Positions 15,540 to 23,963 of a stretch of 64,000 bases of DNA are shown piece by piece. How positions within the stretch are numbered: position 1 is the stretch's first letter; each line of letters starts with the position of its first letter. Location: NCBI RefSeq assembly GCF_000024225.1, contig NC_013203.1:930001-994000 (forward strand). Direction: 5' to 3'. The position numbers and the translations under genes are program-made. The DNA is from Lancefieldella parvula DSM 20469 (GTDB taxonomy: Bacteria; Actinomycetota; Coriobacteriia; Coriobacteriales; Atopobiaceae). The notes beneath the pieces were generated by a model. That model saw only the letters and a program-made list of their open reading frames with translations, was not told where the DNA came from and did not search any database.

Positions 15540-18500
15540 TAGATATCAACTACCTTTCCGGTTGTCTTATCAAGCCTCTGAGAGACAACGTGGCTGACAC
15601 CATCTGCCTGCATAGATACACCATACAGTACATCTGCCTGCTCCATAGTGCGCCTCTGGTGAGAAATAACAATCAGCTGTGTTGTCTCTTTGAGCTGCTC
15701 AATGGCATCAAGCAGCTTAGAGAGGTTAGCGTCGTCGAGCGCAGCCTCAACCTCATCAAAGACATAGAACGGAACAGTACGCGTTCTATACACAGCAAAA
15801 AGCAATGCCAGAGCAGTGAGACTCTTCTCACCACCTGACATGAGCATCATCTTGGTAATGCGCTTACCGCGCGGCTGAGCCACAATCTCAATGCCCGTCT
15901 CAGAGAGATGATCTGGGTCGGTAAGCTCAATATGGGCATGACCACCAGGGAAAAGCATCGAGAAGATCTCAGAAAAGTTCTTGTTAACGCGGTCAAAGAC
16001 AACAAGGAAGCGGCTGCGCATCTTTCGGTCAATGGCTGAGATAATCTTCTTCAGCGAAGTTCGAGCTGCCTCTAAGTCAGCCACCTGCTCGTTAATGTAA
16101 TCTGCGCGCTCTTTGAGGCGCTCATACTCATCCATAGCAACAGCGTTGACAGGACCAAGCGCCTCAAGCTGGCTCTTAAGCGACGCAGCAAGGCGCTCTG
16201 CCTGCTCTCTATCTTCTGGCTCTGGAAGCGTCAAAGCCTCGTCAAGGGAAGCGCCTGTAGCAAGAATGGCCTCAATGGCATTTTGAACCTGGACTTCAAG
16301 CTTACCAATCTCAACGCTAATCTGGTTAGCAGCGTCTTTCTCTTTTTCTACCGCAAGCGCAGCTTCAGAAGCAGCATCTTTTGCCTCAGAGATGGTCTCA
16401 CGCAGCGTCTCTGAGTCAGCCTCCGCCAGCGATGCGCGGTCCTTGAGTCTGGACGCCCACTCGAGCGCCTTCTGATGCAAGGCATCATAGCGCTTGTACA
16501 GTGGGTCCACACGCAGCCTAATTACCTCAAGCGCATGCGTTGCCTGCTTAGCAGCAACAAGCTGCTCGTCCAGCTGAGAGAGACGCCTTTCAAGCTCTGC
16601 CTGGCGAGAAACCATACTAGTTGCGCGCTCTTTTGCAACAGTTAAGTCTGTCTTTGCATCCGAAAGCTCTCGGTTGGCCCTACCCTGTGCACGAATGGCA
16701 TCCTCATGCTGATCCTGCAACTCCTTGAGCTCAGAAGCAAGCGACTCCATGCGAGCCTTAGCCTCTTCTGCTGCACGCTTATGCTCGTCAATGTGCGTAT
16801 GAGCCTCCTGCGCGCGTTCTTTTGCTTGCTCTCGAGAAGTGCTGACCTGTTTCAACTCTGCCTGAGAAGAAGCAACCTGTCCCTCAAGACGGCCTCTCTC
16901 TGAAGCAATGGATGTAAGCTCACCATTGAGGCGTGCGACCTCTCCCTTGGACTGCGCGCTTTTCTCGCGAACTGATGCCAGTTCGTTCTCACAGTTAGTA
17001 ACTGCAGAGCGAGCAGCCTCAAGGTGACGTTTGAGTGCTGGAAGAGCAATCTCAAGTTCACGAATGCGACGCTTGCGTTCAAGAGAGCCATCCTCAGCCC
17101 GAGACGCATGTCCCAAGACCAGGCGACCATCTGGATAGAGTAACGTACCGTCAAGAAGAACGTAAAGACCGCGAGGCTCATTTTTGCGTGCAATGTAGGC
17201 ATCATCAAGACTCTGGGCTACAAAAACGTGACCAAAGAGCTCTTGAACAAGAGCTTCAGCACCCTTCTGAGCGGAAACATGTTCGAGCAGAGGCGTTGTA
17301 TGAGCTGGAGCAACAAGAGATGAAGTTACATCAGAAAAAGTGACGAGTGTAGCCTTGCCATCTTCAGAGAGCTCCTGAACACGCTCAAAGAGAACGTGGA
17401 TATTTTGCCGCTTATCTACAACAAGTGCGGAAAGATCTTCTCCTAGAAGTTGCTCAACAAGAGCCTCAAACTTTGGTTGAACCTCAAGGTAATCGGCAAG
17501 TCTGCCAGAAACAAGAGAAGCAGTTGCAGTGTCAGAAACAAGTTTTTCTGCCAGAGGACTTCCCTTTTGCACTTCTACATCAAGGGCACGAAGTGCCTCA
17601 AGCGTAGCCTCACTGCTAGAAAGCTCCTGACGAGCGGTACGTTCTGCCTCACGAGCGGCCTCAAGTGCAGAAGCGCGCTCAGAAATCTCAGCGACAAACG
17701 CCTCGGATTCCTGGCGAGCTTTATCAAGAGCTGTAGTGAGCTCTGCTTCTTTAATACCACTGTCTTCCAGAGCAGCGTGAGCAATCTCAAGTGCCTCAGT
17801 AATCTGAGTCAACCTAGACTCAAACATCTGATCTTCTACCTGCGCATGAGCAATCTGTTCTTCAAGCTTTACATACGCAAGCGTCTCTTTATCAGCAGTA
17901 TTACGAGCACTGCGTTCAGACGCAGTACAGTCAGAAATCTTTACATCAAGAGCACGACGCTCGGCGATTGCCTGGTTGGCGGCCTCTTGAAGTGTATTCA
18001 CACTCTCTGTCAGATCTGCAACCTTTGCGCGAATTGTTGCCAGCTGACCAGAAAGCTCTTCCTTCTCTTTTGCAGCGTCAGCCTTCTGTTTATCCATCAC
18101 AGAAAGTTGCATGCGTGTATCAGAAAGGCGAGAAACCATGTTCTTGCCCTTCTCCTCCAAAAGACGCATGTCAGAGCCCATACGACCAAGAATCTCTTGC
18201 ATACGGCGGCGCTGCTCGCCTAGGTCTCCAACAAAGAGACCTTTTTGCTCAAGGAGCGACTGGAGCTTTTCAAGCTCACGGTTTTTCTCGCTCGCACGAT
18301 ACTGTGCAAGCTCAATAGCAGCCTCTGCCTCTTTAGCGCGAACCTCAAGCTTGCTGTGCGCAAATTGCAGCTGACGAAGGTCATCAACCGCAAGCTGTAC
18401 TGTCAAATCCTTAAGCTGAGCGGACAAATCTTTTGCGCGAGAAGCCTTGTCTACCTGCCTCTCAAGCGGTTTAAGCTGACGAGTAATCTCACGAGAAACC

Positions 18501-19078
18501 ACTTTGGCTCGCGTCAGATTTTCATCCATGGAAGAAATCTTGCGTTCTGCTCGCTCTTTACGGCGACGATGCTTGGAAATATCCGCTGCTTCTTCAATGA
18601 GCTCACGACGCTGCTCAGGACGACTGGACAAGATGGAGTCAAGCTTACCTTGAGAAATGATGGAATGTGTATCTTTGCCCAGGCCAGAGTCATGTAGGAT
18701 GTCCTGGATGTCCATGAGCCTTGAAGGCGCACCGTTAATCAGGTACTCAGACTCTCCAGAACGATACATACGTCTGGTGATACCAATTTCAGAAAAATCA
18801 ATAGGAATGGTATGGTCAGAGTTGTCCAAGACCAACGTTACCTCAGCAACGCCCACCGCTCCCCTTGCTGATGAGCCAGAGAAGATAACGTCTTCCATAG
18901 CTTGTCCACGCAGCATCTTTGCGCTCTGCTCACCCAATACCCATAGTATTGCGTCAGAGACATTAGACTTGCCTGAGCCGTTTGGACCAACGACAACAGT
19001 AAGACCAGGGTCAAAAACCATCTGAGTTTTATCGGCAAATGACTTAAAACCCTTGAGTGTCAGCGATTTTAAATACAC
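15539..19078 (-). CDS. smc: Chromosome segregation protein SMC
   Basis: Condensin ATPase for chromosome organisation. The 1179-residue chain has an N-terminal head with GPNGSGKSN (31-39), long coiled coils, a hinge at about 510-660, and the C-terminal head with LMSGGEKSLTALALLF (ABC signature) and FYVFDEVEAALDD (Walker B). The start is GTG at 19078, shortly after the rnc stop, with GAAAGG about 12 bases upstream. ScpA and ScpB are not in this window. The rnc-smc-ftsY order is conserved in many bacteria. Confidence 0.97.
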   Translation of the reverse strand: MYLKSLTLKGFKSFADKTQMVFDPGLTVVVGPNGSGKSNVSDAILWVLGEQSAKMLRGQAMEDVIFSGSSARGAVGVAEVTLVLDNSDHTIPIDFSEIGITRRMYRSGESEYLINGAPSRLMDIQDILHDSGLGKDTHSIISQGKLDSILSSRPEQRRELIEEAADISKHRRRKERAERKISSMDENLTRAKVVSREITRQLKPLERQVDKASRAKDLSAQLKDLTVQLAVDDLRQLQFAHSKLEVRAKEAEAAIELAQYRASEKNRELEKLQSLLEQKGLFVGDLGEQRRRMQEILGRMGSDMRLLEEKGKNMVSRLSDTRMQLSVMDKQKADAAKEKEELSGQLATIRAKVADLTESVNTLQEAANQAIAERRALDVKISDCTASERSARNTADKETLAYVKLEEQIAHAQVEDQMFESRLTQITEALEIAHAALEDSGIKEAELTTALDKARQESEAFVAEISERASALEAAREAERTARQELSSSEATLEALRALDVEVQKGSPLAEKLVSDTATASLVSGRLADYLEVQPKFEALVEQLLGEDLSALVVDKRQNIHVLFERVQELSEDGKATLVTFSDVTSSLVAPAHTTPLLEHVSAQKGAEALVQELFGHVFVAQSLDDAYIARKNEPRGLYVLLDGTLLYPDGRLVLGHASRAEDGSLERKRRIRELEIALPALKRHLEAARSAVTNCENELASVREKSAQSKGEVARLNGELTSIASERGRLEGQVASSQAELKQVSTSREQAKERAQEAHTHIDEHKRAAEEAKARMESLASELKELQDQHEDAIRAQGRANRELSDAKTDLTVAKERATSMVSRQAELERRLSQLDEQLVAAKQATHALEVIRLRVDPLYKRYDALHQKALEWASRLKDRASLAEADSETLRETISEAKDAASEAALAVEKEKDAANQISVEIGKLEVQVQNAIEAILATGASLDEALTLPEPEDREQAERLAASLKSQLEALGPVNAVAMDEYERLKERADYINEQVADLEAARTSLKKIISAIDRKMRSRFLVVFDRVNKNFSEIFSMLFPGGHAHIELTDPDHLSETGIEIVAQPRGKRITKMMLMSGGEKSLTALALLFAVYRTRTVPFYVFDEVEAALDDANLSKLLDAIEQLKETTQLIVISHQRRTMEQADVLYGVSMQADGVSHVVSQRLDKTTGKVVDI

Positions 19079-19095
19079 GAGTACAGGGTACCTTT

Positions 19096-19827
19096 CTACC
19101 TTAAGTGCATTTCTGCATCAGCATCAAGCGGAGCATCGTCCACACCAAGACGCACCAGCGCATCTTGAGCAGCTTCTGACTCTGCGGCTTTCTTTGATGG
19201 TCCCTGTCCACGACCCACCTTAAGGCCGTCGACAAATACCACAGCGGTAAATGTTGGTGTATGGGCAGGACCACTCTCACCAATAAGCTTGTACTCAGGA
19301 GTAGCCTTGCCCTGAGCCTGTACCGCTTCCTGCAAACGAGATTTAGGACTTACTGAACGAACTGCCAGCGTTGGAGAAATGTGAGGTCCAAGCGTACGAA
19401 TAACAAAATCGCGCGTTGGTTCAAAACCCGCATCAAGGTAGAGCGCACCAACAATGGACTCATAGACGTTCTCCAAAGCAGACTTCATGCCGCGCTTTCC
19501 AGTGCCCTTCTCGGAAATTCCCATAACAATTAAAGGAGAAACTCCCAAAGTGTCAGAAACAATAGAGAGCGTATGGCCAGACACAAGAGAAATTTTTAGC
19601 CGAGTAAGCTGACCTTCATCCATATCAGGATAGCGCTCAAATAACTCTGTTGCGATAATAGCGCCAAGAATTGAGTCCCCTAAAAACTCAAGGCGCTCAT
19701 ACGAAGCAGAAACGGGCTTGCCCTCCACCGCCGAAGGGTGTGTGAGGGCAGCCTCGATAAGATCCTTATTAATAAATGTATGACCGCAAATAGCTTCTGC
19801 AGCAGCTACTCGTTCGTGCAATTTCAC
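19096..19827 (-). CDS. rnc: Ribonuclease III
   Basis: Double-strand-specific endoribonuclease for rRNA and mRNA processing. The 243-residue protein has ERLEFLGDS at 44-52, and ENVYESIVGALYLD carries the other catalytic acidic residues. A C-terminal double-stranded-RNA-binding domain follows (SRLQEAVQAQGK to KKAAESEAAQDAL). A tail of about 15 acidic residues follows it. The start is GTG, with only a weak TAGGT upstream. It lies 13 bases after acpP and just before smc. Confidence 0.96.
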   Translation of the reverse strand: MKLHERVAAAEAICGHTFINKDLIEAALTHPSAVEGKPVSASYERLEFLGDSILGAIIATELFERYPDMDEGQLTRLKISLVSGHTLSIVSDTLGVSPLIVMGISEKGTGKRGMKSALENVYESIVGALYLDAGFEPTRDFVIRTLGPHISPTLAVRSVSPKSRLQEAVQAQGKATPEYKLIGESGPAHTPTFTAVVFVDGLKVGRGQGPSKKAAESEAAQDALVRLGVDDAPLDADAEMHLR

Positions 19828-19840
19828 GTATAAGACCTAC

Positions 19841-20077
19841 TTAAGCAGCAAGAATAGCATCTACTGCATCACCAACAGTAGCAATCTCATCAATGTTTTC
19901 TGCATCAAATGTCATGTCAAACTCTTGCTCAAGGTCTGTAACAAGCTGCAAAAGATCAAATGAGTCTGCACCAAGATCCTTAAATGAAGTACTCTCTGTG
20001 AGCTCAACGGAATCGTCAAGATCAAGAGTTTCTCTAACGACGTCAATTACCTTTTCAAGTGTTTCTGTGCGATCCAT
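19841..20077 (-). CDS. acpP: Acyl carrier protein
   Basis: Carrier of growing fatty acyl chains. The 78-residue acidic protein has FKDLGADSFDLLQLV, where Ser39 takes the phosphopantetheine arm. The usual DSLD is DSFD here. The ATG at 20077 follows AAGGAGG closely. An upstream TTG at 20092 would place the ribosome-binding site inside the gene and is rejected. It follows a terminator after plsX, so it probably has its own promoter in 20085-20170, where TAAAAT is a candidate -10. Confidence 0.95.
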   Translation of the reverse strand: MDRTETLEKVIDVVRETLDLDDSVELTESTSFKDLGADSFDLLQLVTDLEQEFDMTFDAENIDEIATVGDAVDAILAA

Positions 20078-20171
20078 ACATCCTCCTTGCACACAACAAT
20101 GACACTTTTAATTTTACCCCGTGATGCGCATCTGTATGATGACATTACTAAAGCTGAAGTAAACAATCTTT

Positions 20172-20205
20172 AAAAAAGTAGAGCCCACAGAATTATCTAT
20201 GAGCT
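20172..20205 (-). terminator. Intrinsic terminator after plsX
   Basis: On the minus strand GAGCTCATA pairs with TGTGGGCTC (two G-U pairs) and is followed by TACTTTTTT. It separates plsX from acpP. Confidence 0.7.
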
Positions 20206-20230
20206 CCGCCGCAACTTATAAAATTTTACT

Positions 20231-21214
20231 CTACAGCTGAATTGAAGAGGAGATTTTCTCAACAAGGTTGGCACGTACTGCATTAGCCGCAGAGAGTGTT
20301 CCTGCGCACACCGCAGAAGAGCTGGTAGCACCATGTCCTTTAAGCACAGGAGCCGAAACGCCCAGCAAAAAAGCACCGCCAACAGAATCTCCCGAAAGTT
20401 CCGCAGCAGTAGCCTTAAGAGCATCCTTCAAAAGGAGTGCACCAAAAGCAGCCTTCTTGGAAGAATTAATCGCATCCTTGAGGCTGGACATAATAAATTT
20501 GCCCGTGCTCTCAATAGATTTTAAGGCCACATTTCCAGTGAAGCCATCTGTCACAATAACATCAAAACGGCTTCCTAAAATATCCGTTCCTTCAGCATTT
20601 CCACCAAAATTAATAGCTGCTTCTGCTAAAGCCGCGTGATATGAAAGAGCAAGCTCAGAACCTTTGGTCTCTTCAGAGCCATTGCAGAGAAGTCCTATGG
20701 TTGGATTTTCAATTCCCAATGACGCGTTTGCAAAGGCCTTACCCATTTGTGCAAATTGAACCAAAACCTCTGGACGCACATCAGCGTTAGCACCAGTGTC
20801 CAAAAAGACCGTTCTATGACCGCCGAGTCCAGGAAAAATTAGCGTGAGCGCTGGACGCTTTACGCCTTTAATACGACCAATACCAAAGGTAGCTGCCGTA
20901 AGCACCGCGCCTGTAGATCCTGCTGAGAAAAGACCATCGGCCTCCCCTGCCTTAACTGCCTGGGCAGCTCTTACGATACTGGCGTCTTTCTTCTGTCTTA
21001 CCGCATTAGCGGGGTGCTCACTCATAGCAATAACTTCAGTAGTTACCAAAGTCTTTGCACGATCATGCTTTTTTGCAAAAGGAGTAACAAATTCATCAGC
21101 TCCGGCGAGAAGAACCTCTAGCTCTTGATCCTTCTGAAGAGCCATACGAACTCCCTCAAGAACAACCTCAGGACTTTGGTCTGATCCCATAACATCTACA
21201 CAAATAACGGGCAT
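20231..21214 (-). CDS. plsX: Phosphate acyltransferase PlsX
   Basis: Peripheral membrane enzyme converting acyl-ACP to acyl-phosphate for phospholipid synthesis. The 327-residue protein starts ICVDVMGSDQSPEVVLEG, with the family MGSD(x)xP motif. It also contains SAGSTGAVLTAA, FLDTGANADVRPE and TDGFTGNVALKS. The ATG has AAGGAG five bases upstream. It lies between rpmF and acpP, the classic rpmF-plsX-acpP lipid cluster, here interrupted by terminators on both sides. Confidence 0.96.
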   Translation of the reverse strand: MPVICVDVMGSDQSPEVVLEGVRMALQKDQELEVLLAGADEFVTPFAKKHDRAKTLVTTEVIAMSEHPANAVRQKKDASIVRAAQAVKAGEADGLFSAGSTGAVLTAATFGIGRIKGVKRPALTLIFPGLGGHRTVFLDTGANADVRPEVLVQFAQMGKAFANASLGIENPTIGLLCNGSEETKGSELALSYHAALAEAAINFGGNAEGTDILGSRFDVIVTDGFTGNVALKSIESTGKFIMSSLKDAINSSKKAAFGALLLKDALKATAAELSGDSVGGAFLLGVSAPVLKGHGATSSSAVCAGTLSAANAVRANLVEKISSSIQL

Positions 21215-21233
21215 GATAACTCCTTAGTGCTAT

Positions 21234-21271
21234 AAAAAAGAAGGCCGGCCCCTAAAGAACCGGCCTTCTTG
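21234..21271 (-). terminator. Intrinsic terminator between rpmF and plsX
   Basis: On the minus strand GAAGGCCGG pairs with CCGGCCTTC and is followed by six T. It ends shortly before the plsX start, so plsX may be expressed by read-through from rpmF or from a promoter not seen. Confidence 0.85.
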
Positions 21272-21290
21272 GCCATACAATGTATGAGTG

Positions 21291-21470
21291 TTACTCAGTA
21301 ACAACAACCTCACGGTCCTTGTAGAAGCCACAGTTAGGGCATACGTGGTGAGGAAGCTTTGGAGCGCCGCACTGTGGGCATACAGAGCGAGCTGCTGCGT
21401 TAAGCTTGCTGTTTGCCGAACGACGGGTGTGGGTTGCGCCGCGGCCCTTCTTTTGTTTAGGTACTGCCAT
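21291..21470 (-). CDS. rpmF: 50S ribosomal protein L32
   Basis: Small ribosomal protein of 59 residues. It starts MAVPKQKKGRGATHTRRS and has the zinc-ribbon cysteines in CPQCGAPKLPHHVCPNC, the zinc-binding (C+) form of L32. It is followed by a strong terminator and preceded by a leader with its own hairpin (GCGCCCT...AGGGGCGC, about 21494-21518). The ribosome-binding site is AAAGAGG, a few bases before the ATG. Confidence 0.97.
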   Translation of the reverse strand: MAVPKQKKGRGATHTRRSANSKLNAAARSVCPQCGAPKLPHHVCPNCGFYKDREVVVTE

Positions 21471-21544
21471 CTTAAACCTCTTTTGCTCTTGCTAGCGCCC
21501 CTAAAACACATGAGGGCGCGACCCATTCACATAATGCGTTGGAT

Positions 21545-21553
21545 ACTATACCA
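21545..21553 (-). promoter_or_regulatory. Extended -10 promoter element for rpmF
   Basis: TGGTATAGT on the minus strand is an extended -10. No good -35 is visible. Transcription would start about 65 bases before the rpmF ATG. Confidence 0.45.
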
Positions 21554-21617
21554 CGTACTGACACATTTTGTACGTAGATACAGCATTTCTTCACCATTTA
21601 AGAGAAGAAATTTTATT

Positions 21618-22187
21618 TTACTCTTCCGAATCCGACTCAATCACAAGATTTTTAAGAGCCGCAAACGGATTTGAAGCAAGTTTTTCTTCTTCTCGCTTCT
21701 GCTCAATCTGAGCTGCATGACCGCAATCTTCTTCATTCAGATTGCAACCACATACTGGGCAAAGTCCCTTGCAGTCGGACTTACACAGCACAACATAAGG
21801 CGTCTCCATAACAAGCGAAGGCAAAAGGGCCTCTGCTAAATCGATGGTTTTATCGGCATTTACTAAAACGTAATCTGCCTCATCTTCATCATCTGCAGAA
21901 ATCACAGGCTCTTCAAAGAGATAATACTCATCTACCTCTGCATTTAAAGAGAGATGTGCATCCTCAAGACAACGGTCACACGTACCAACTGCATCAGCAC
22001 GAAGCATTCCAGTAACCAAAATGCCCTCGCCTGCGTTGGTAAGCACTAGATCAAAATCAATACCCATGGGGAGAGAAAATTCATGCTCTCCTAGCTCATA
22101 CGATTCTTCATTAAGATGACCCGCATAAGAAACGGTATCGCCTGCATTTGCAAGACGATCATCTAGCGCATAAAGAACTGGTTGCAT
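21618..22187 (-). CDS. DUF177 (YceD-like) protein
   Basis: An about 189-residue protein of the DUF177 family, almost always encoded next to rpmF and in some organisms linked to 23S rRNA maturation. It has a CDRC pair in the middle and a cysteine-rich C-terminal part (CKSDCKGLCPVCGCNLNEED), probably binding zinc, then a charged tail. The ATG at 22187 lies five bases after the upstream stop. A TTG at 22199 inside the upstream gene is possible but has no ribosome-binding site. Confidence 0.88.
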   Translation of the reverse strand: MQPVLYALDDRLANAGDTVSYAGHLNEESYELGEHEFSLPMGIDFDLVLTNAGEGILVTGMLRADAVGTCDRCLEDAHLSLNAEVDEYYLFEEPVISADDEDEADYVLVNADKTIDLAEALLPSLVMETPYVVLCKSDCKGLCPVCGCNLNEEDCGHAAQIEQKREEEKLASNPFAALKNLVIESDSEE

Positions 22188-22192
22188 TGGAA

Positions 22193-22690
22193 TTACCAAG
22201 CAACGTTATTGCTGGTATTACGAGGACCAGAGTTCTCATCAAGTGTCTGGCGAACACGAGAAACAGAATTTGTCAGGCTCTTGAGGTTCTCCTCAAGGTG
22301 AGCAAGAACGGTATCTGCATACTCCTCAGCGTTGTAACGAGTATCACGCTCATACTGCTCTGCCTGATCACGAATGCCATCTGCCTGCTGCTGAGCAAGG
22401 CGGACAACCTCTTGATCGCCAGCAAGAATCATGGCCTGCTGCTGTGCGTCAGCAATGATGGACTCTGCCTGAGCACGTGCACGCTCAAGAGTCTCATCCT
22501 CTTCCTTGATGATGCGACGAGCGGTTGCAAACTCTTCTGGGAAGACACGACGAATCTCGTCAAGTAGCTCATAGAAGTCCTGGGCATCAATAATCTTCTT
22601 GTTACCGCCATCCATAAAAGGTGACTTAGCCTCAGTTACCATCTGCTCAATCTCAGATACAAGGCTCTCAATTTCCTCGCCTGGCTGCAT
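22193..22690 (-). CDS. SepIVA/DivIVA-like coiled-coil division protein
   Basis: A 165-residue, highly charged alpha-helical protein. A short N-terminal domain (YELLDEIRRVFPEEFATARRI) leads into a long coiled coil rich in Ala, Gln and Glu (RARAQAESIIADAQQQAM). No membrane segment. Its position directly before DUF177 and the rnc/smc region matches mycobacterial sepIVA (next to the DUF177 gene, rnc, smc, ftsY), a DivIVA-type septation factor. I assign it by synteny and composition. It could also be described as an F0F1-subunit-b-like coiled-coil protein. AAAGGAG stands six bases before the ATG. Confidence 0.7.
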   Translation of the reverse strand: MQPGEEIESLVSEIEQMVTEAKSPFMDGGNKKIIDAQDFYELLDEIRRVFPEEFATARRIIKEEDETLERARAQAESIIADAQQQAMILAGDQEVVRLAQQQADGIRDQAEQYERDTRYNAEEYADTVLAHLEENLKSLTNSVSRVRQTLDENSGPRNTSNNVAW

Positions 22691-22816
22691 CCAGGGCTCC
22701 TTTCAATCCAATACACAAACCGTGTTATATGCTGTTATTGCCGCCACGAACACGACGCATAAAACACCTTTTTAAGAATGTTAGCAGAATATAATGGAAA
22801 TGCAGGGCAAATATAC

Positions 22817-23329
22817 TTAATTACCGCAATTATGCAGAGCTTCAAGCTTTTTTATGACATTCTTTGGTACCAAAAATGATACATCTGCACCCATGGCTGA
22901 GATTTCTCTGACAATTGAAGAAGAAATGTAGCCGTACTCTGGACTAGACATAACAAAGATACTCTCCAGTTCAGGAGCCATATGAGCATTGAGATCCGCT
23001 TGCTGCAATTCATACTCAAAATCTGTCATAGCCCTAAGACCCTTAACAACACCACCCGCACCATGAACGTTGCAGAAATCAACCAGAAGACCTTCCATAG
23101 ACTCTACAGAAACATCCACAAGTCCTTCATCTGCCAGAGCATCTTTAAGCATCTGTACACGCTCGTCAAGAGAAAATGTGGTGCCAGTGCCGTGTTTACA
23201 TTTTGAAGCTGCAACAGCTACCGTAACATTTTCAAAAAGGCGAGAAGCTCGTTTGATAACATCAAGGTGTCCGTTTGTGACGGGGTCAAAAGTACCTGGT
23301 ACAACTACGTGAGTAATACTATTCAACAT
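22817..23329 (-). CDS. coaD: Phosphopantetheine adenylyltransferase
   Basis: Fourth step of coenzyme A synthesis, ATP plus 4'-phosphopantetheine to dephospho-CoA. The 170-residue protein has PGTFDPVTNGHLDVI with the TxGH nucleotidyltransferase motif, and YISSSIVREISAMGADV near the end. It starts five bases after the rsmD stop with GGGATAGGAG before the ATG. rsmD-coaD pairing is common. Confidence 0.96.
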   Translation of the reverse strand: MLNSITHVVVPGTFDPVTNGHLDVIKRASRLFENVTVAVAASKCKHGTGTTFSLDERVQMLKDALADEGLVDVSVESMEGLLVDFCNVHGAGGVVKGLRAMTDFEYELQQADLNAHMAPELESIFVMSSPEYGYISSSIVREISAMGADVSFLVPKNVIKKLEALHNCGN

Positions 23330-23334
23330 ATCTC

Positions 23335-23913
23335 CTATCCCTCACAACGAACAAGTACATCAACTTGAGCAATACCATAACGCTTACTCTTAGAAAGCTC
23401 AAAATCATCAAGAGAAACTGAATCAGTTTTATAACTATGCTCATACACTACTACAGCATCATTTGTCAGACTTTCCGACTGAATTAAATCTTTGAGCAGC
23501 TTGGACACTACCTCTACCTCAACGGCGTAGGGAGGGTCCAAAATCACCACATCAAAAGGAGCTCCAAACAGCTGAGATGATTCAGCTAAGCGCGCTGTAT
23601 CACCACAAATAACACTCATCTCAGAATTAGCTACACCAAGAGATTTTGCTGTACGTTTGATACGATCACACGTCTTTCTGTCTTTATCAACAAAGGTGGC
23701 ATACAACGCTCCTCTGGAAAGCAACTCAAAACCCATAGCACCCGAACCCGCAAAAGCGTCAAGCACTCTGGACTCACTGATATCAAGACCACGAGAAGCC
23801 AAGATGGAGCTTGCAATAGCCTCGCGCGTACGATCAGTGGTTGGTCGTGTAATCCCTTTACCATCAGGAGCCTCAATTACACGACCTTTCCATTTTCCGC
23901 CAATAATCCTCAT
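23335..23913 (-). CDS. rsmD: 16S rRNA (guanine966-N2)-methyltransferase RsmD
   Basis: SAM-dependent methyltransferase for 16S rRNA. The 192-residue protein starts MRIIGGKWKGR, has VLDAFAGSGAMGFELLSRG for SAM binding and ILDPPY as the catalytic motif. It lies between recG and coaD in the same direction. A copy of GGCGAGAA sits in the 50-base gap before its start. Confidence 0.95.
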   Translation of the reverse strand: MRIIGGKWKGRVIEAPDGKGITRPTTDRTREAIASSILASRGLDISESRVLDAFAGSGAMGFELLSRGALYATFVDKDRKTCDRIKRTAKSLGVANSEMSVICGDTARLAESSQLFGAPFDVVILDPPYAVEVEVVSKLLKDLIQSESLTNDAVVVYEHSYKTDSVSLDDFELSKSKRYGIAQVDVLVRCEG

Positions 23914-23963
23914 GGGTTTCTCGCCACCAAACCTATCTAATGCTGTAATTTATCTGCAGATTA

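Noticed and set aside
17450-18223. Plus-strand ORF of 257 codons
   Set aside because: Antisense to the smc coiled coil; cysteine- and leucine-rich product typical of a shadow frame.
21288-21674. Plus-strand ORF of 128 codons across rpmF
   Set aside because: Overlaps rpmF, its promoter and DUF177 on the opposite strand; the 59-residue rpmF explains the sequence.
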